Shown piece by piece: positions 62,447 through 64,000 of a stretch of DNA of 64,000 nucleotides. Where the stretch lies: positions 124,001 through 188,000 of the forward strand of contig NZ_FRBW01000004.1 in NCBI RefSeq assembly GCF_900142725.1, written 5' to 3'. The DNA is from Roseibium suaedae (GTDB taxonomy: Bacteria > Pseudomonadota > Alphaproteobacteria > Rhizobiales > Stappiaceae). The position numbers and the translations under genes are program-made. The notes under the pieces were generated by a model that did not search any database, was not told the origin of the DNA, and saw only the letters and a list, made by a program, of their open reading frames with translations. Numbering within the stretch: the stretch's first letter is position 1; every line of letters begins with the position of its first letter.

Positions 62447-62474
62447 CGGGATCTCAGTCTGGCAATCGGGCTGG

Positions 62475-62502
62475 CGGGCCGAAAGGCCTTCCGGCCCGTT
62501 TT
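62475..62502. terminator. Terminator between tyrC and ispA
   Basis: CGGGCCGAAAGG pairs with CCTTCCGGCCCG across 62475-62498, then TTTT on the plus strand. It lies between convergent genes. Confidence 0.82.
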
Positions 62503-62509
62503 GCTGTGA

Positions 62510-63427
62510 TCAGCTCTTTCGCTCGGCCACATAGGCGGCGATGGCGGAGAGAGCCTCTGCCCGGGCACCGTAAGGCGCCAGCAGTTCCCTTGCGTCCCTC
62601 ATCAACTGGGCGAGTTCCGCGCGGGTTTGCGGGACGCCCAGAAGACCGACAAGCGTTGCCTTGCCCGCGGCAGCATCCTTGCCGGTGGCCTTACCTACGT
62701 CTTCCGCGCTGCCTTCGACGTCCAGAAGGTCATCCGCAAGCTGGAAGGCCAGGCCGATGATTTCGCCGAAGCGTGTCATGCGCGCGACGTCTTCTTCCGG
62801 AGCATTGGCGAGAATAGCGCCGGCGCGACAGGCATAGCGGATCAGGGCGCCGGTCTTCATCGCCTGAAGGGTGCGGATTTCGGTTTCCGTCCGGTCCCGG
62901 TTTTCAGATTCCAGATCCAGCATCTGGCCGCCTGCCATGCCGCCGATGCCGGAGGCACGGGCAAGGTCCCGTGACAGGCGCAGGCGGACAGCAGCATCGG
63001 CATGAACCACATCTTCGGCAATCACGTCAAAGGCGAGCGTCAGCAGGGCGTCACCGGCCAGGATTGCCGTGGCTTCATCGAAGGCCTTGTGAACGGTTGG
63101 CTGGCCGCGGCGCAGGTCATCGTCGTCCATGGCCGGAAGATCGTCATGGACCAGGGAGTAGCAATGGATGAATTCGAGGGCCGAGCCGGCGATTGCGGGG
63201 CCCTTGTCCGTTTCCGACAGGTCGCGGCCGAAGAGCGCTGCGACCTCCAGCACCAGCAGCGGGCGGAGGCGCTTTCCCCCGCCAAGAGAGGCATAGCGCA
63301 TGGCTTCGAGCAGGCGGGCCGGGCGGGCCGTTTCGTGATCAAGGGGATCGGAGGACAAAAGCGACTTGAGAACGGTTTCGATCTGATCCGCACGCGCGGC
63401 CAAAAGCTGCTTGATGTCGATGGTCAC
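62510..63427 (-). CDS. ispA: Polyprenyl synthetase (farnesyl/geranylgeranyl diphosphate synthase type)
   Basis: Chain-elongating trans-prenyltransferase for farnesyl or geranylgeranyl diphosphate. The first aspartate-rich motif is DDLPAMDDDDLRRG, the second DDLLD; GGKRLRPLLVLE and GGMAGGQMLDLE are typical of the bacterial IspA group. 305 residues from GTG 63427, which has CGGAG 8-9 bases upstream; a TTG at 63454 is less likely. A DXS gene often follows in Rhizobiales but is not here. Confidence 0.92.
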   Translation of the reverse strand: MTIDIKQLLAARADQIETVLKSLLSSDPLDHETARPARLLEAMRYASLGGGKRLRPLLVLEVAALFGRDLSETDKGPAIAGSALEFIHCYSLVHDDLPAMDDDDLRRGQPTVHKAFDEATAILAGDALLTLAFDVIAEDVVHADAAVRLRLSRDLARASGIGGMAGGQMLDLESENRDRTETEIRTLQAMKTGALIRYACRAGAILANAPEEDVARMTRFGEIIGLAFQLADDLLDVEGSAEDVGKATGKDAAAGKATLVGLLGVPQTRAELAQLMRDARELLAPYGARAEALSAIAAYVAERKS

Positions 63428-63662
63428 TGAGGCGCTCCGCAGGTTGCCGGGCAAAAAGGGAAGCCAAGGGAGAAGCTGCCCTTCCGCCTTCCCTGATGGG
63501 AAATGCGCTCAGGGTCAAGGCCGTCCTTGTGTTTTTAAGGGGGTGAAACCGGCTTCCGGCGCAGGAACAGGCCAATGAGGCTTTGTGTCCTGCTCCGGAT
63601 CGGTTAAGGGAGGACAAAGGGCCGCAGAAACGGCGGGCCGAGATTGGGGGAACTTACCGGAC

Positions 63663-64000
63663 ATGGCCCGTGCCCGATGGCTCTTCGGCTCCTTGCGAAA
63701 CCTCAGCAGCCTGCGGTTCTGGCGCAAGCTTGTCATCCGGCTTCTGATCCTTGCGATCGTCCTTCCGGTCATCCTGACCGTGCTCTATTCCGTCGTTCCT
63801 CCCATCAGCACGCTCATGATCGGGCGCTATGCCCAGCTGCTCTGGGTGGACCGTCAGTGGCGTCCTCTGGAGGACATCTCCCCTCACCTGGTGCGCTCGG
63901 TGATCACATCCGAGGACAGCGGCTTCTGCACCCATGGCGGGGTCGAGTGGGAAGCCTTGCAGAAGCAGGTCGATGTTCTGCTCAATGAGGGCGAAAGCCC
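63663..64000 (+). CDS. mtgA: Monofunctional biosynthetic peptidoglycan transglycosylase (5' part)
   Basis: Cut by the right edge; 112 complete codons are visible. The N-terminus has one membrane anchor (LVIRLLILAIVLPVILTVLYSVV, residues about 24-46), then the GT51 start WVDRQWRPLEDISPHLVRSVITSEDSGFCTHGGVEWEALQKQ, in which the Glu of SEDSGFCTHGG is the catalytic glutamate. Length, lack of a long N-terminal region and context suit MtgA rather than a bifunctional PBP, but the missing C-terminus leaves class A PBP possible. Confidence 0.85.
   Translation, partial: MARARWLFGSLRNLSSLRFWRKLVIRLLILAIVLPVILTVLYSVVPPISTLMIGRYAQLLWVDRQWRPLEDISPHLVRSVITSEDSGFCTHGGVEWEALQKQVDVLLNEGES

Noticed and set aside
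1..64000. CRISPR arrays, tRNA or rRNA genes, insertion sequences, prophage genes
   Set aside because: None of their signatures (regular spacer repeats, GTTCGAATCC-type T-arms, transposase motifs, integrases) were seen when reading both strands. A tRNAscan or IS search would be a firmer test.

Overview
The window looks like the replication-origin region of an alphaproteobacterial chromosome, most likely Hyphomicrobiales (Rhizobiales). By general impression it is a Stappiaceae-type marine genus such as Labrenzia/Roseibium, Stappia or Pannonibacter; the genus is inference. The evidence is the irr | fabA-fabB-fabI divergon, the hemE-side origin, mnmE-mnmG-rsmG-parA-parB with TGTTTCACGTGAAACA-type parS sites, a RamB/PccR-style ethylmalonyl-CoA pathway cluster, metX-metW, an IalB-family protein and GC-rich alphaproteobacterial codon use. 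No insertion sequence, phage gene, CRISPR array, rRNA or tRNA gene was seen.

1-8.8 kb: partial irr, then unsaturated fatty acid synthesis (fabA, fabB, fabI), an exported SH3 protein, a D-2-hydroxyacid dehydrogenase, and a tightly packed minus-strand block ppsR-maf-aroE-coaE-dnaQ. 8.8-9.26 kb: a non-coding interval between ppsR and hemE with a perfect DnaA box, several degenerate ones, four GANTC sites and an AT-rich stretch; this is the best oriC candidate. Transcription diverges from it: dnaQ to ppsR run left; hemE, hemJ, rho, mnmE, mnmG, rsmG, parA and parB run right. 13.4-20.3 kb holds seven parS-like sites, three or four of them inside coding sequence.

22.4-27.1 kb: typA with a strong leader hairpin, a MarR/MFS efflux pair, and two copies of a roughly 170-bp palindromic element. 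Each copy sits between two near-copies of a local hairpin. 27-33 kb: PhoD-type phosphatase, folP-folK (no folB), then argG, an Fe-S protein and tspO as a minus-strand operon. 32.7-38 kb: a TetR-controlled exported molybdo-hydroxylase and an orphan opgG. 38-48.6 kb: small membrane proteins, rlmN, IalB-family protein, an ECF sigma factor without an adjacent anti-sigma, a SpoU methyltransferase, a quinone oxidoreductase, xthA, a GH25 lipoprotein, a MarR/EamA pair with tandem operators, a CAP lipoprotein and a double-receiver protein.

48.7-55.2 kb carries three ethylmalonyl-CoA pathway genes (ccrA, ecm, mch) for acetyl-CoA/C2 assimilation, with a soluble chemoreceptor between ecm and mch. 55.2-64 kb: DUF985 cupin, gloB, a small methyltransferase, metW-metX (methionine), the aromatic set chorismate mutase-hisC-tyrC, ispA and a truncated mtgA.

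Start codons were chosen from ribosome-binding sites, domain beginnings and overlap with upstream genes, so several are shorter than the longest reading frame. All functional names rest on motif recognition by eye, not database searches.
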